From Magnetospirillum sp. 15-1 (GTDB taxonomy: Bacteria; Pseudomonadota; Alphaproteobacteria; Rhodospirillales; Magnetospirillaceae), in the NCBI RefSeq assembly GCF_900184795.1, contig NZ_FXXN01000025.1:258542-322541 (forward strand): a DNA stretch of 64,000 nt, given 5' to 3'. The notes under the pieces were generated by a model that was not told where the DNA came from, searched no databases, and saw nothing but the letters and a program-made list of their open reading frames with translations. The translations under genes and the position numbers were made by a program. Positions within the stretch are counted from its first letter, which is position 1, and each line of letters opens with the position of its first letter. Of this stretch, positions 34,010 through 43,660 are shown in pieces.

Positions 34010-36121
34010 ATGGATTCGACCTTGATGAGTGGTGATGTCTTGGCCTTCGCTCGCAACGATGATGACCTGGGCGGTTATCGGTCGCTGTTCGAGAATGCGG
34101 TCGAGGGCATCTACCGCACTACCCCGGACGGCCGTTATCTCGACGCCAACCCGGCTTTGGCCCGCATTTACGGCTACAAGGACCCGGCGGAGCTGATCGC
34201 CGGGCTGACCGACATCGCCCGCGGACTCTATGTGGACCCCGCCGACCGCCAGCGTTTCCGCGAGGTTCTGGCCCGCGATTCGGTGGTGCGCAATTTCGAG
34301 GCCCGGGTGTGGACGCGGGGCGGCGAAATCATCTGGATCGCCGAGAACGCGCGTGCCGTCTATGACGGGCGCGGCCGTCTGGTCTGTTATGAAGGCACCG
34401 TCCAGGACATCACGGCACGCAAGCAGGCCGAGGAATCGCTGCGTCTGGCCGCCACGGTGTTCGAGACGGTGGGCGAGGCCATCGTGGTCACCGACCGCGA
34501 GCGGCGCATCCTGGCGGTCAACGCCGCCTTCGAGCGCATGACCGGATGGAGCGCCGACGAAGTCACCGGCCAGCCCTGCGATCTGCTGGCCGTCGAGATG
34601 ATCGGGCTGCGCGAGATCGAGGAGATGTGGCGTCTGGCCGCCACCAGCGGCCAGTGGTCGGGCGAGACCTGGACGCGGCGGCGGGAATCCGAACCCTTTC
34701 CGGTGGCCCTGGCGCTGACCGCCGTGGACCAGGGGCCCGACGTACCGGAAGGCGACGGGCGCTTCGTGCTGCTGCTGCGCGACATCACCCGCAAGCGCCG
34801 CGACGAGCAGCGCATCCGCTTCCACGCCAGCCATGACGCCCTGACCCGCCTGCCCAACCGTCACACGGTGATGGAGGCCCTGGGCGAGGCCATCGTGCGG
34901 GCCGAGCAGACCGGCGAGCGTCTGGCCATGCTTTATCTCGACGTCAACCGCTTCAAGGACATCAACGACAGCTACGGCCACGCGGTGGGCGACGAACTGC
35001 TGCGTCAGGTGGCGCGCCGCCTCAAGGCCTGCGTGCGGGCCAGCGACATCATCGGCCGGCTGGGCGGCGACGAGTTCGTCATGCTGCTGCCCAGCGTCGG
35101 CGACCACTCGGCGGCCCAGGCCTGCGCCGGCAAGGTGCTTTACGCCTTCGCCGAACCCTTCGATATCGACGGCCTGCAGCTGTTCGCCGGCACCTCCATC
35201 GGCATCGCGCTTTATCCCGACGACGCCGAGGGGGCGGAAAGCCTGCTGTCGCGGGCCGATGCCGCCATGTACCACGCCAAGCGCGGCGGCCTGCCCTATA
35301 GCTGTTTCGATATGGAAATGGATCGTCAGGTGGCCGAGCGGGTCAGCCTGGAGAACGATCTGCGGCTGGCGCTGGGCGAGGACCAGTTCCATCTGATGTT
35401 CCAGCCCAAGGTGGACGCCCTGTCCGGCGCCATCATCGGGGCCGAGGCGCTGATCCGCTGGCGCCACCCGGTGCGGTCCGAGGTGTCGCCCGGCCTGTTC
35501 ATTCCCGTCGCCGAGCGGGCCGGGCTGATCGGGGCCATCGACGACTGGGTGCTGGGCGAGGCCTGCCGTCAGGTGGCGGAATGGCGGCGCCAGGGGCTGA
35601 TCCTGCCTTCCATCAGTGTCAACCTGTCGCCGGCCCAGTTCCATGACGGCCGCCTCAAGGACAAGGTCAAGGCGGCGCTCGGCGAATCCGGTCTGCCGCC
35701 CCAAATGCTGGAGCTGGAAATCACCGAGACCATGATGGCCAGCGACGTGGACCGCGCCATCGAGATCCTGGGCCAGCTGACCACCCTGGGCGTACGGGTG
35801 TCGCTGGACGATTTCGGTACCGGCTATTCCTCGCTGGCCTATCTCAAGCTGTTCCCGGTCTCGACGCTGAAGATCGACCGCGCCTTCGTCACCGAGCTGC
35901 CCGGCAACGCCAAGGACGGCGCCATCATCGCCTCGATCATCGCTCTGGCCGCCAATCTGGGCTTCACGGTGATCGCCGAAGGCGTGGAGACCCGCGATCA
36001 GGCCGCCTTCCTGGCGGCGCGCGGCTGTCCGGTGATGCAGGGCTTCTTGTTCTCGCGCCCCGTCAACGCCGCCACCTTCGCCGGGCTGCTGTCCAATCCG
36101 GAAGGGCTGATCCGCCTGTAG
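34010..36121 (+). CDS. PAS-PAS-GGDEF-EAL cyclic-di-GMP turnover protein
   Basis: This protein of about 703 residues has two PAS domains (about 25-150 and 155-275), a GGDEF diguanylate cyclase domain (GGDEF at 352-356) and an EAL phosphodiesterase domain (EAL at 479-481). The product-inhibition site RxxD (RASD) lies five residues before GGDEF. EAL catalytic motifs NLSPAQF, ELEITETMM, DDFGTGYSSL and AEGVET are all present. Both activities may therefore be intact. No membrane segment is seen, so sensing is probably cytosolic through PAS. ATGs at 34010 and 34025 are both possible starts. Confidence 0.93.
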   Translation: MDSTLMSGDVLAFARNDDDLGGYRSLFENAVEGIYRTTPDGRYLDANPALARIYGYKDPAELIAGLTDIARGLYVDPADRQRFREVLARDSVVRNFEARVWTRGGEIIWIAENARAVYDGRGRLVCYEGTVQDITARKQAEESLRLAATVFETVGEAIVVTDRERRILAVNAAFERMTGWSADEVTGQPCDLLAVEMIGLREIEEMWRLAATSGQWSGETWTRRRESEPFPVALALTAVDQGPDVPEGDGRFVLLLRDITRKRRDEQRIRFHASHDALTRLPNRHTVMEALGEAIVRAEQTGERLAMLYLDVNRFKDINDSYGHAVGDELLRQVARRLKACVRASDIIGRLGGDEFVMLLPSVGDHSAAQACAGKVLYAFAEPFDIDGLQLFAGTSIGIALYPDDAEGAESLLSRADAAMYHAKRGGLPYSCFDMEMDRQVAERVSLENDLRLALGEDQFHLMFQPKVDALSGAIIGAEALIRWRHPVRSEVSPGLFIPVAERAGLIGAIDDWVLGEACRQVAEWRRQGLILPSISVNLSPAQFHDGRLKDKVKAALGESGLPPQMLELEITETMMASDVDRAIEILGQLTTLGVRVSLDDFGTGYSSLAYLKLFPVSTLKIDRAFVTELPGNAKDGAIIASIIALAANLGFTVIAEGVETRDQAAFLAARGCPVMQGFLFSRPVNAATFAGLLSNPEGLIRL

Positions 36122-36141
36122 CGGCCCTGGTCCGGAGGGCC

Positions 36142-36197
36142 GGTTTGTTTGTACCCGCTTGTGTTGATGCCGGGTCCAGCCTATAAGAAAACAAACC
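36142..36197 (+). promoter_or_regulatory. promoter with flanking inverted repeat before the MJ0042 gene
   Basis: A -35 box TTGTGT (36159-36164) and -10 box TATAAG (36182-36187) are 17 bases apart, about 30 bases upstream of the ATG at 36218. The 9-base arms GGTTTGTTT (36142-36150) and AAACAAACC (36189-36197) flank the promoter exactly. The promoter is good by consensus; whether the arms bind a regulator is a guess. Confidence 0.55.
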
Positions 36198-36217
36198 TTT
36201 TCCGGTGTTTGCAGACC

Positions 36218-37264
36218 ATGCTGATCACCTGTCCCGCCTGTGGAACCAACTTCTCCATTCCCGACAGCGCGCTCGGCACCGCCGGGCGCAAGCTGAAGTG
36301 CGCCAAGTGCGCCCACAAGTGGTTCCAGGCGCCGCTGGTGATGGAAGAGGACGACACCGACCTGGATTTGACCGGTCCGTCCTTCGCCAAGTCGGATTTT
36401 GCCAAACCGGATTTTGGCGGTGTGTCGGACTTCAACCCGGTTCGCGACGATTCGGTGTTCGACGCGCCGCGCCCGGCACCGCGCCCGCCGGCACCGGCCG
36501 ACGACGATTTCGATCTGGACGCCCCGCCGGTTCCCAGCTTCGCCGACCGTCTGCCGCCCGACGAGGGCATGGAGCGCACCTCCGAGGTCGACCTGCTGGA
36601 CGATGGTCCCCAGCCGATCCCCGAGCTGTTCGGCACCCAGTCCGATGGCGGCAAGAAGGGAACGGGCGTCCTGTGGGTGCTGCTGGTTCTGCTGATCCTC
36701 GGCGGGCTGGGCGGTGCCGGCTATTACTTCCAGGACCAGTTGGTGGAGGCGATCCCCGAGGCCGGCGAATTGCTGGGCCAGGCCGGTCTGCGGCGGGAAA
36801 AGCCCGGCGCCGGGCTGGAACTGCGCAAGGCCGGCACGCCGGAACGCTTCGTCCACAACGATACCGACGTGCTGGTGGTGCGCGGCATCATCGCCAACGT
36901 CACCGACCGTTCGCGGACGGTGCCGACCATGAAGCTGGTGCTGATGGACCGCAACAAGCAGCCGGTCCAGGAAAAGCTGTCGCAGCCGCCGGTCACCGAA
37001 CTGGCGCCCCAGGGCACCGTCAGCTTCAAGATCATGCTGGAACGGCCCGATCCCAACGCCGTCGAGGTGGTGGTGGTGTTCGTGGATACCGCGGGAGCCA
37101 AGCCGGGCACCGTCCCGCCGCCGGTTCCGGCCACCCCGAGTCCGGCTTCGGCCCCGGCCGCCGCTCCGGTTGCTCCGGCCGCCCCCGCGGCGGATACGGT
37201 TCCGGTCGTTCCGGCTGTTCCGGCCGCTCCTGCTACCGAAACCAAGCCGGCCGAGGCGAAATAG
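36218..37264 (+). CDS. MJ0042 zinc-ribbon / DUF3426 membrane protein
   Basis: The N-terminus is an MJ0042-type zinc ribbon with CPAC (Cys5, Cys8) and CAKC (Cys28, Cys31). A long acidic, Pro/Asp-rich segment (45-145) leads to one membrane helix (about 150-172, LWVLLVLLILGGLGGAGYYF). A DUF3426 domain (about 200-305) follows with VRGIIANVTDRSRTVPTMKL, then an Ala/Pro-rich tail. Such proteins are common in alphaproteobacteria, but their role is unknown; the ribbon suggests cytosolic metal or nucleic acid contact. The start at 36218 gives the ribbon at its usual place. Confidence 0.85.
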   Translation: MLITCPACGTNFSIPDSALGTAGRKLKCAKCAHKWFQAPLVMEEDDTDLDLTGPSFAKSDFAKPDFGGVSDFNPVRDDSVFDAPRPAPRPPAPADDDFDLDAPPVPSFADRLPPDEGMERTSEVDLLDDGPQPIPELFGTQSDGGKKGTGVLWVLLVLLILGGLGGAGYYFQDQLVEAIPEAGELLGQAGLRREKPGAGLELRKAGTPERFVHNDTDVLVVRGIIANVTDRSRTVPTMKLVLMDRNKQPVQEKLSQPPVTELAPQGTVSFKIMLERPDPNAVEVVVVFVDTAGAKPGTVPPPVPATPSPASAPAAAPVAPAAPAADTVPVVPAVPAAPATETKPAEAK

Positions 37265-37274
37265 CTTCCTCTCC

Positions 37275-39596
37275 TCAGAACGGTTTCAGCAACCGCCTGA
37301 GGTAATCCCGCTCCGGTTCCGGCCGGTGCTGGTCGCCGGAGCGTCGCCGCAATTCCTGCAGGATTTCCCGCGCCCGCATGGTGTCGGAACGGCCCGGCAC
37401 CTTGGTGCGGCCGTCATCGGCGAAGGTGGGGCCGTTGAGGGTGCGGCCGAAGGGATCGCGGGGCAGCAAGCCGGGCGAGCCCTTGGTCCCAGCCGCTTCC
37501 ATGCGCTCCATCATCTGGCGGGCGCCGTCCTGCAGCCGCTTCACCGCTTCGGTCTGCTGCTCGGCGGCCTCGGCCCATTCGCCGTCACCCAGGCTGGACT
37601 CCGCACCCCGCATGGATCGTTCCGCCTCGGCAATTGAATCCGGCGGCTGGGGCATGGACTTGCCCAATTGCTCGAGGGCCTGGCGCAGGGCCTTCTGCTC
37701 CGCCGCCTGCCTGCGGGCTTCGGCCCGTTCGGCGGAAGAGGGCTTGCGGCGGGGCTTGGGCGAGTCCCCGTCATCGGCCGCCTGATCCTCGGGCGCCGGG
37801 ACCTTGCGGAAGCTCTTGTCCAGCAGCTCCTGCTGGCGGCCGGTCAGCTCGCGCAGGCGGCGCATGGCTTCGGCGGCGGCGGGGTCGCCGCCCTGGCCGC
37901 GCCCCGGCGGACCCATTTCGGCCATCAGGCGCGACAATTGCTCCAGCCGGCGGCGCAGGCCCTCGCGGTCGCCGGTTTCGGCCAGTCCGCGCAACTGGTC
38001 GAGCATGTCGGAAAGATCGGCGGCGGCGGCGCTGTCGCCGGGCGGCACGGACTGGTCGAGGCCCAGTTCGGCCATGGCCTCCATCCATTGCTCCAGGGCC
38101 GCCTCCAACTCCTCCACCAGCCGGGACAGTTCGGCGGTGTCGGCCTTGTCGGCCAGGGCGCGCTCCAGACGCGAGCGGGCATCCTCCAGGGATTTCTCGG
38201 CGGCGGGCAGGCCGCCGTCCTCGATGCGGGTGGCGGCGTACCACAGCAGCGAACGCATGCGGTCCCGCTCGAAATCCGGGCGCATCAGCATGTGGCGGGT
38301 GACCGACAGGGCCAGGAACACCCGGCTGTCGCCGCCGAAGGCCTGGGGCTCGTTCAGGATCTGGCGCAGTTCCTCGGCCATCTCCGGCCCCAGCCGGGGG
38401 GCGTCGCTCAATTGCCGCCGCCAGTCCACCAGGGCGCGGGCCAGGGGGTGGCGGAACTGCCGCTCGGGCAGGATCGCCTCCACCGGCGGCGCTTCGCCCA
38501 CCTGACCCGCCCCGTCCTCGGCCTTGGGGGTCAGGCGCACCTTGTGCCCCGCCCAGTCGTGGTCGGCCAGATCGGCGCGCAACGACAGCCGGGCCTGGCG
38601 CAGCCGCTCGCCCGGCAGGACGAGGTCGAGACGCAGCGCTTCATCCGCACCCTCGACCGGCCGCACTTCCACCCAGGCCCGCGACAGGCCGTAATCGTCG
38701 GCGGCGTCCAGGTCCAGGGTCAGGCGGCCGCGCTCGTCGCCCTTGGGCGGCTGGGCGACGGTGATGGAGGGCGGGGTATCCGGGCGGATGGTGATGGGCC
38801 ACGAGGCGGCCAGCCGCAGGCCCAGGCGCACGTCCAGGCTGGGTCCCCCGTCCAGGGCCAGTTCGGCGCGGCCGTCCTCGCCGAACGGTTTGGCGTCACC
38901 GCCGGCCGACAGGGCGGAGCCGCCCCAGCCGCGCCACGAGGTCACGGCGCGGGCATGGCTTCCCGCCGGAACGGTGACGGCGCCCTGGCCCGGCTTCAAG
39001 AGGGTCTGGCCCAGGCCGGTATAGGCGGGCGGCACGATCCACACCTCCAGGGTGTCGGAATCCAGGGCCGGGCGGTGGGAATAGGGGTTCACGGCGCGGG
39101 CCAGCCGGTCGGAGGGGTCGGACCGTCCCCCGGCGGCGGCGATGACCAGCAGCAGCAGGACGGCGAAGCGCAGGCCGAGGGGGTCGCGGGCCGGCAGCAC
39201 CGGATCGGGCCAGCCGGGCCGCAAGCCCCGGGCCTCCCGCTCCATGCGGGCGCGGTGGGCCTGCCACAGGGCCGGGTCGCCGGCCGCCAGATGGTCGGCC
39301 AGGGCGGCCAGCGGCCGGTGGGAGAGTCCGCAATCCCGCTCCAGCCGCCGCGCCGCCTCGTCGGGGGCGGGGCGCTCCACCCGCCAGGCTTTCCACAGCA
39401 GGACGACGATGGCCAGGGCGAAGGCCGGGGCGAGGGCGGCATGCAGCCAGAACGGCAGCAGCGGCGCCGTATCGAACAGGGCCAGGGCCAGGAACAGGGC
39501 CAGCAGCGACAGGGCCGCCGCCAGGGGCGGCCACGCCCTTTCCCACAGCAGCGCGAGGCGAACCAGACGCAGCTTGCGGGAAAGGGCGTCGCTCAT
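37275..39596 (-). CDS. DUF4175 (TIGR02302-type) membrane protein
   Basis: This 773-residue protein fits the alphaproteobacterial DUF4175 family, function unknown. Two or three hydrophobic segments lie near the N-terminus (about 20-42, 48-68 and 142-157). A periplasmic or cytosolic beta-rich part (DTPPSITVAQPPKGDERGR) follows, then a long helical, Gln/Glu/Arg-rich C-terminal half (about 430-720) likely to form coiled coils. The stop is 10 bases from the convergent MJ0042 gene. It follows lysA by 3 bases, so it is probably part of the argH-lptM-lysA operon. Confidence 0.85.
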   Translation of the reverse strand: MSDALSRKLRLVRLALLWERAWPPLAAALSLLALFLALALFDTAPLLPFWLHAALAPAFALAIVVLLWKAWRVERPAPDEAARRLERDCGLSHRPLAALADHLAAGDPALWQAHRARMEREARGLRPGWPDPVLPARDPLGLRFAVLLLLVIAAAGGRSDPSDRLARAVNPYSHRPALDSDTLEVWIVPPAYTGLGQTLLKPGQGAVTVPAGSHARAVTSWRGWGGSALSAGGDAKPFGEDGRAELALDGGPSLDVRLGLRLAASWPITIRPDTPPSITVAQPPKGDERGRLTLDLDAADDYGLSRAWVEVRPVEGADEALRLDLVLPGERLRQARLSLRADLADHDWAGHKVRLTPKAEDGAGQVGEAPPVEAILPERQFRHPLARALVDWRRQLSDAPRLGPEMAEELRQILNEPQAFGGDSRVFLALSVTRHMLMRPDFERDRMRSLLWYAATRIEDGGLPAAEKSLEDARSRLERALADKADTAELSRLVEELEAALEQWMEAMAELGLDQSVPPGDSAAAADLSDMLDQLRGLAETGDREGLRRRLEQLSRLMAEMGPPGRGQGGDPAAAEAMRRLRELTGRQQELLDKSFRKVPAPEDQAADDGDSPKPRRKPSSAERAEARRQAAEQKALRQALEQLGKSMPQPPDSIAEAERSMRGAESSLGDGEWAEAAEQQTEAVKRLQDGARQMMERMEAAGTKGSPGLLPRDPFGRTLNGPTFADDGRTKVPGRSDTMRAREILQELRRRSGDQHRPEPERDYLRRLLKPF

Positions 39597-39599
39597 TCC

Positions 39600-40886
39600 T
39601 TACCCAATCATCCCGGCCTTATCGAACCATCCCGGCAGGCTTTCCAGCGACCGCATGTCGTCATAGCTGGGCCGGGCGCGGATCACGGCGTAGTCGCCAC
39701 CCTTGACCAGAACCTCGGGGATCAGCGGCCGGGTGTTGTAGGTGGACGACATGGCGGCGCCATAGGCTCCGGCGGTGCCGAAGGCCAGCAGATCGTCGGC
39801 CCGCATGGGCGGCAGGCGGCGCTGACGGGCGAAGGTGTCGCCGGTTTCGCACACCGGCCCGACCACGTCCACCTCGGCCAGCGCGGTGCCGGGCCTGGGC
39901 TCGGCCACCGGGACGATGGAGTGATAGGCGTCGTAGAGGCTGGGACGCATCAGGTCGTTCATGGCGGCGTCGACGATCAGGAAGGTCCGCGTGCTGCCCT
40001 CCTTCACCCGGATGATGGAGGACACCAGGATGCCGGCATTGCCCACCAGCAGGCGGCCGGGCTCCAGCATGAAGCGGCAGCCGAGATCGCCCAGGGTGGC
40101 CTTGATCACCTCGGCATAGGCGGCGGGCTCGGGCGGGGTCTCGTCGTCGTAGGGGATGCCCAGGCCGCCACCCAGGTCCAGGCGGCGGATGTCGATGCCG
40201 TCGGCGCGCAGCAGCGCCACCAGATCGCGCACCCTGAGGAAGGCCTCGCGGAAGGGGGAAAGCTCGGTCAGCTGCGAACCGATATGGCAGGCGATGGCCA
40301 CCGGCTCGATGCCGGGCAGGGTACGCGCGCGGGCATAGACCTCGCGGGCCCGCGTCCACTCGATGCCGAACTTGTTCTCTTTCTTGCCGGTGGTGATCTT
40401 GGCGTGGGTGCCGGCGTCCACGTCGGGATTGACCCGGATGGCGATGGGCATGACCACGCCGCGCGCCGTCGCGATCTCGGAGAGCATCTCCAGCTCGGGC
40501 TCGGATTCCACGTTGATCTGCAAAATGCCCTTGGCCACGGCGAATTCCAGCTCGTGCCGGGTCTTGCCGACGCCCGAGAAGACGATGCGCGCCGCCGGCA
40601 CGCCGGCCGCCAGGGCCTGGCGCAGCTCGCCCTCGCTGACCACGTCGGCGCCCGCTCCCAATCGCGCGAAGGTGCGGATCACCGCGATGTTGGGATTGGC
40701 CTTGCAGGCGAAGCAGATGGTGGCGTCCAGGCCCGCCGCCTTCAGCGCCTCGGCGAACACCGTGTAGTGCCGCTCCAGGGTATTGGTGGAATAGCAATAG
40801 AACGGGGTGCCGACCTCGCGGGCGATGCGGGCGATGGCGACGTCCTCGGCGAACAGCTCGCCGTTCTGATAGTGGAAGTGGTTCAT
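39600..40886 (-). CDS. lysA: diaminopimelate decarboxylase
   Basis: LysA decarboxylates meso-diaminopimelate to lysine. This PLP fold-type III enzyme of 428 residues has the PLP lysine in CFACKANPN (about 57-65). HIGSQLTELSPF, LDLGGGLGIPY and the second-subunit catalytic CETGDTFARQR are also present. It lies 3 bases before the DUF4175 gene and 19 bases after the small lipoprotein gene. dapB, earlier in the same pathway, is at 13612-14409. Confidence 0.97.
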   Translation of the reverse strand: MNHFHYQNGELFAEDVAIARIAREVGTPFYCYSTNTLERHYTVFAEALKAAGLDATICFACKANPNIAVIRTFARLGAGADVVSEGELRQALAAGVPAARIVFSGVGKTRHELEFAVAKGILQINVESEPELEMLSEIATARGVVMPIAIRVNPDVDAGTHAKITTGKKENKFGIEWTRAREVYARARTLPGIEPVAIACHIGSQLTELSPFREAFLRVRDLVALLRADGIDIRRLDLGGGLGIPYDDETPPEPAAYAEVIKATLGDLGCRFMLEPGRLLVGNAGILVSSIIRVKEGSTRTFLIVDAAMNDLMRPSLYDAYHSIVPVAEPRPGTALAEVDVVGPVCETGDTFARQRRLPPMRADDLLAFGTAGAYGAAMSSTYNTRPLIPEVLVKGGDYAVIRARPSYDDMRSLESLPGWFDKAGMIG

Positions 40887-40905
40887 GTGTGTTCCTGGAT
40901 ACCGG

Positions 40906-41109
40906 TCAGTAGCCGTTATGGAAGTTCAGTTCGGGAGCGGCCGTGCCCGACCGTTCCGGTTGGGTCTTGGCCTTGGTTTCCGACGGCAGCGGCGTGTAGG
41001 GGTAGTCGCGGGGATAGACCGCGTCGTCGGGGCGCTCGGGCATGCCTTTGCGGCCGCAGGCGGCGACGCCGATGACCAGGGCGAGGACTAAGATGGACCG
41101 TATCGTCAT
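40906..41109 (-). CDS. small lipoprotein, LptM/YifL-like
   Basis: This 67-residue protein has a lipoprotein signal with lipobox VAAC (Cys at about residue 20) and GRKGMPERP directly after it. This resembles LptM (YifL), the small lipoprotein that helps mature the LptDE outer-membrane LPS translocon. LptM genes usually sit next to lysA, and here it lies between argH and lysA. The ATG (41107-41109) overlaps the argH stop. The C-terminal part is variable, so the name rests on signal, length and context. Confidence 0.75.
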   Translation of the reverse strand: MTIRSILVLALVIGVAACGRKGMPERPDDAVYPRDYPYTPLPSETKAKTQPERSGTAAPELNFHNGY

Positions 41110-42521
41110 TTGACGTCCTCCGTCAGGCGCTGGCGGGCCGCGATGACCGCTTCCCGCACGCGGGCCGGGGCGGTGCCGCCCAGGCTGGTGCGGGCCGCCA
41201 CCGACGAATCCACCGTCAGCACCGACCGGGCCTCCTCGGTGATACCCGGCTCGATGGCCTGCATTTCGGCCAGGGTCAGGTCTTCCAGGCCGCAACCCTT
41301 GCCCTCGGCCAGCTTGACCAGCGATCCCGCCACGTGGTGGGCGCGGCGGAACGGCATCTCGAGGGCGCGCACACACCAGTCGGCGATGTCGGTGGCGGTG
41401 GTGTAGCCCGCCCCGGCGGCGGCGCGCAGGACCTCGACGTTCACCTTCATGTCCTTGACCATGCCGGTCATGGCGGCAATGGCCAGCTCCATGGTATCGG
41501 CCACCTCGAACACCGGCTCCTTGTCGTCCTGCATGTCCTTGGAATAAGCCAGGGGCAAGCCCTTCATGACGATCAGCAGCGCGTTCAGGTCGCCGATCAC
41601 CCGTCCGGTCTTGGCGCGGATCAGCTCGGCGGCGTCGGGGTTGCGCTTCTGCGGCATGATGGACGAGCCGGTGGTGAAGGCATCCGACAGGGTGACGAAG
41701 CGGAACTGGGAACTGGTCCAGATCACCAGCTCCTCGGCCAGCCGCGACAGGTGTACGGCACAGATGGCGCTGGCCGACATGAATTCCAAGGCGAAATCGC
41801 GATCGGACACGCCGTCGAGCGAATTGCGCATGGGCCGGGCGAAGCCCAGTTCGGCGGCGGTGGCCTCGCGGTCGATGGGGAACGAGGTGCCGGCCAGGGC
41901 CGCCGAGCCCAGCGGGCATTCGTTGAGGCGCCGCCGGGCGTCACCCAAACGCGAGCGGTCGCGGGAGATCATCTCCACATAGGCCATCATGTGGTGGCCG
42001 AAGGTCACCGGCTGGGCGGTCTGCAGATGGGTGAAGCCGGGCATCACCGTGGCGGCGTGCTCGTCGGCGCGGTCCAGCAGGGCGGCGACCAGCTCTCGCA
42101 GCGCGCCGTCCATGCCATCCATGGCGTCACGCACCCACAGGCGGAAATCGGTGGCCACCTGATCGTTGCGCGAGCGCGCGGTGTGCAGCCGCCCGGCCGC
42201 CTCGCCGATCAGCTCGGCCAGACGGGATTCCACGTTCATGTGGATGTCTTCCAGGGCGTGGCTGAACGGGAAGTTGCCCGCCTCGATCTCGGCCAGCACC
42301 TTGTCCAGGCCGTCCTGGATCAGCGCGCCGTCGGCCGCGGTCAGGATCTTTTGCTTCACCAGCATGCGGCAATGGGCCTTGGAGCCGCGGATATCCTGGG
42401 CATACAGCCGCTTGTCGAAATCGATGGAGGCGTTGATCCGCTGCATGATGGCGGCGGGGCCGCCGGCGAACCGCCCGCCCCACATGGAGGACGCGGCCTT
42501 GCTCTTGTCGGTGTCGGTCAT
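41106..42521 (-). CDS. argH: argininosuccinate lyase
   Basis: ArgH splits argininosuccinate to arginine and fumarate. The 471-residue protein has [13 protein letters not shown] near the start, [17 protein letters not shown] (about 112-128), and the superfamily signature [12 protein letters not shown] (about 286-297) on the flexible catalytic loop. The ATG at 42519-42521 gives a normal length. Its stop overlaps the small lipoprotein start; argH-lptM-lysA is a conserved alphaproteobacterial order. Confidence 0.97.
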   Translation of the reverse strand: MTDTDKSKAASSMWGGRFAGGPAAIMQRINASIDFDKRLYAQDIRGSKAHCRMLVKQKILTAADGALIQDGLDKVLAEIEAGNFPFSHALEDIHMNVESRLAELIGEAAGRLHTARSRNDQVATDFRLWVRDAMDGMDGALRELVAALLDRADEHAATVMPGFTHLQTAQPVTFGHHMMAYVEMISRDRSRLGDARRRLNECPLGSAALAGTSFPIDREATAAELGFARPMRNSLDGVSDRDFALEFMSASAICAVHLSRLAEELVIWTSSQFRFVTLSDAFTTGSSIMPQKRNPDAAELIRAKTGRVIGDLNALLIVMKGLPLAYSKDMQDDKEPVFEVADTMELAIAAMTGMVKDMKVNVEVLRAAAGAGYTTATDIADWCVRALEMPFRRAHHVAGSLVKLAEGKGCGLEDLTLAEMQAIEPGITEEARSVLTVDSSVAARTSLGGTAPARVREAVIAARQRLTEDVK

Positions 42522-42599
42522 GGAAGCCCTGGTGAGTGCGCGAGAGGGGAAAACCGCGCCAACCTACACTCTTCGGACCAGGGCGGGAAGACTCAGCGG

Positions 42600-43544
42600 C
42601 TAATGGGCCTCGGTCAGGCGGCAGGCCCGCCCCTCGTCGCCATACTCCAGCTGGATGGTGGCGTGGCCGATGCCGAAGCGGTGTTCCAGCTCGTCGGCCA
42701 GATGATGAAGGAAGGCGTCGCTCTCCGGCATGCGCTCCATGATCAGATGGACGGTCAGCGCCGCCCGGCTGGTGGACAGCGGCCAGACGTGCAGGTCGTG
42801 CAGCCCCCCGACCCCGCCCTGGCCGGCGAGAAAGCCCTCGACCTCGTCCAGATTGATGGCCGCCGGGACGGCGTCCAGGCTGAGATTGACCGATTCCTTC
42901 AGCAGGGACAGGCTGCTCCAGGCGATCACCACGGCGATCCCTAAGCTGATGGCGGGGTCCAGCCAGGTCCAGCCGGTCAGCCCGATCAGCAGGGCGGCCA
43001 CCACCACCGCCGCCGACACGGCGGCATCGCCGGCCATGTGCAGGAAGGCGCCCCTGAGGTTGAGGTCGCCGGCGGCGCCCTTCATGAACATCAGGGCGGT
43101 GCCGGTATTCACCAGGATGCCCAGCGCCGCCACCGTCATGACCACGTTTCCCTCGACCGCCTGGGGATGGCCGAAGCGCCCCACCGCCTCCCAGCCGATG
43201 CCGCCCACCGCCACCAGCAGGGCCAGGGCGTTGATCAGCGACGCCCAGATGGTGACCCGCCCCAGGCCATAGGTGCGGCGATGGCTGGCGGCGCGGCGCT
43301 CCAGGCCGCTGGCCGCCCAGGCCAGCACCAGGGCCAGCACGTCGGAGAGGTTATGGCCGGCATCGGCCAGCAGGGCGAGGGAATTGGCCGCCACGCCCCA
43401 CCAGGCTTCCAGGCCGACGAAGCCGAGATTGAGCGCGATGCCCAGGGCGAAGGCCCGGTCATGCCGCGCCGGCCCGTGATGATGCCCGTGGGCATGGTCG
43501 TGGGGGTAATGATGATCGTGATCATGGTGGTGATGACTGGCCAT
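42600..43544 (-). CDS. cation diffusion facilitator (CzcD/ZitB/DmeF-type) metal exporter
   Basis: CDF proteins export divalent metals such as zinc, cobalt or iron against protons. The 314-residue protein begins with a histidine/aspartate-rich stretch (His residues throughout 4-28), a likely metal buffer. Six membrane helices follow, with transport-site motifs ADAGHNLSDV (TM2) and HMAGDAAVS (TM5), and a C-terminal ferredoxin-like domain (about 235-310). The HxxxD pairs fit Zn/Cd/Co transporters, but the exact metal cannot be read from sequence. It is divergent from the AmpG-like gene. Confidence 0.9.
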   Translation of the reverse strand: MASHHHHDHDHHYPHDHAHGHHHGPARHDRAFALGIALNLGFVGLEAWWGVAANSLALLADAGHNLSDVLALVLAWAASGLERRAASHRRTYGLGRVTIWASLINALALLVAVGGIGWEAVGRFGHPQAVEGNVVMTVAALGILVNTGTALMFMKGAAGDLNLRGAFLHMAGDAAVSAAVVVAALLIGLTGWTWLDPAISLGIAVVIAWSSLSLLKESVNLSLDAVPAAINLDEVEGFLAGQGGVGGLHDLHVWPLSTSRAALTVHLIMERMPESDAFLHHLADELEHRFGIGHATIQLEYGDEGRACRLTEAH

Positions 43545-43660
43545 GGCTGCCTCCCACCGGGCAGGATGAAGGCTTTATCGGGGGGAAGGTCAAGGGTAGA
43601 GTGCGAGACCATCAACATCTTGTGGTCCGTAATGTCTCGCAGCGACAGAATGATCAGCCC

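Noticed and set aside
33680-36856. A frame of over 1000 codons on the minus strand
   Set aside because: It lies antisense to the PAS-GGDEF-EAL gene and the MJ0042 gene; its translation is His/Gln/Gly/Arg-rich with no family resemblance, as expected for a shadow frame in GC-rich DNA.
37668-41075. A frame of over 1100 codons on the plus strand
   Set aside because: It is antisense to the DUF4175 and lysA genes, which have clear motifs. The translation is Gly/Gln/His-rich low-complexity sequence.
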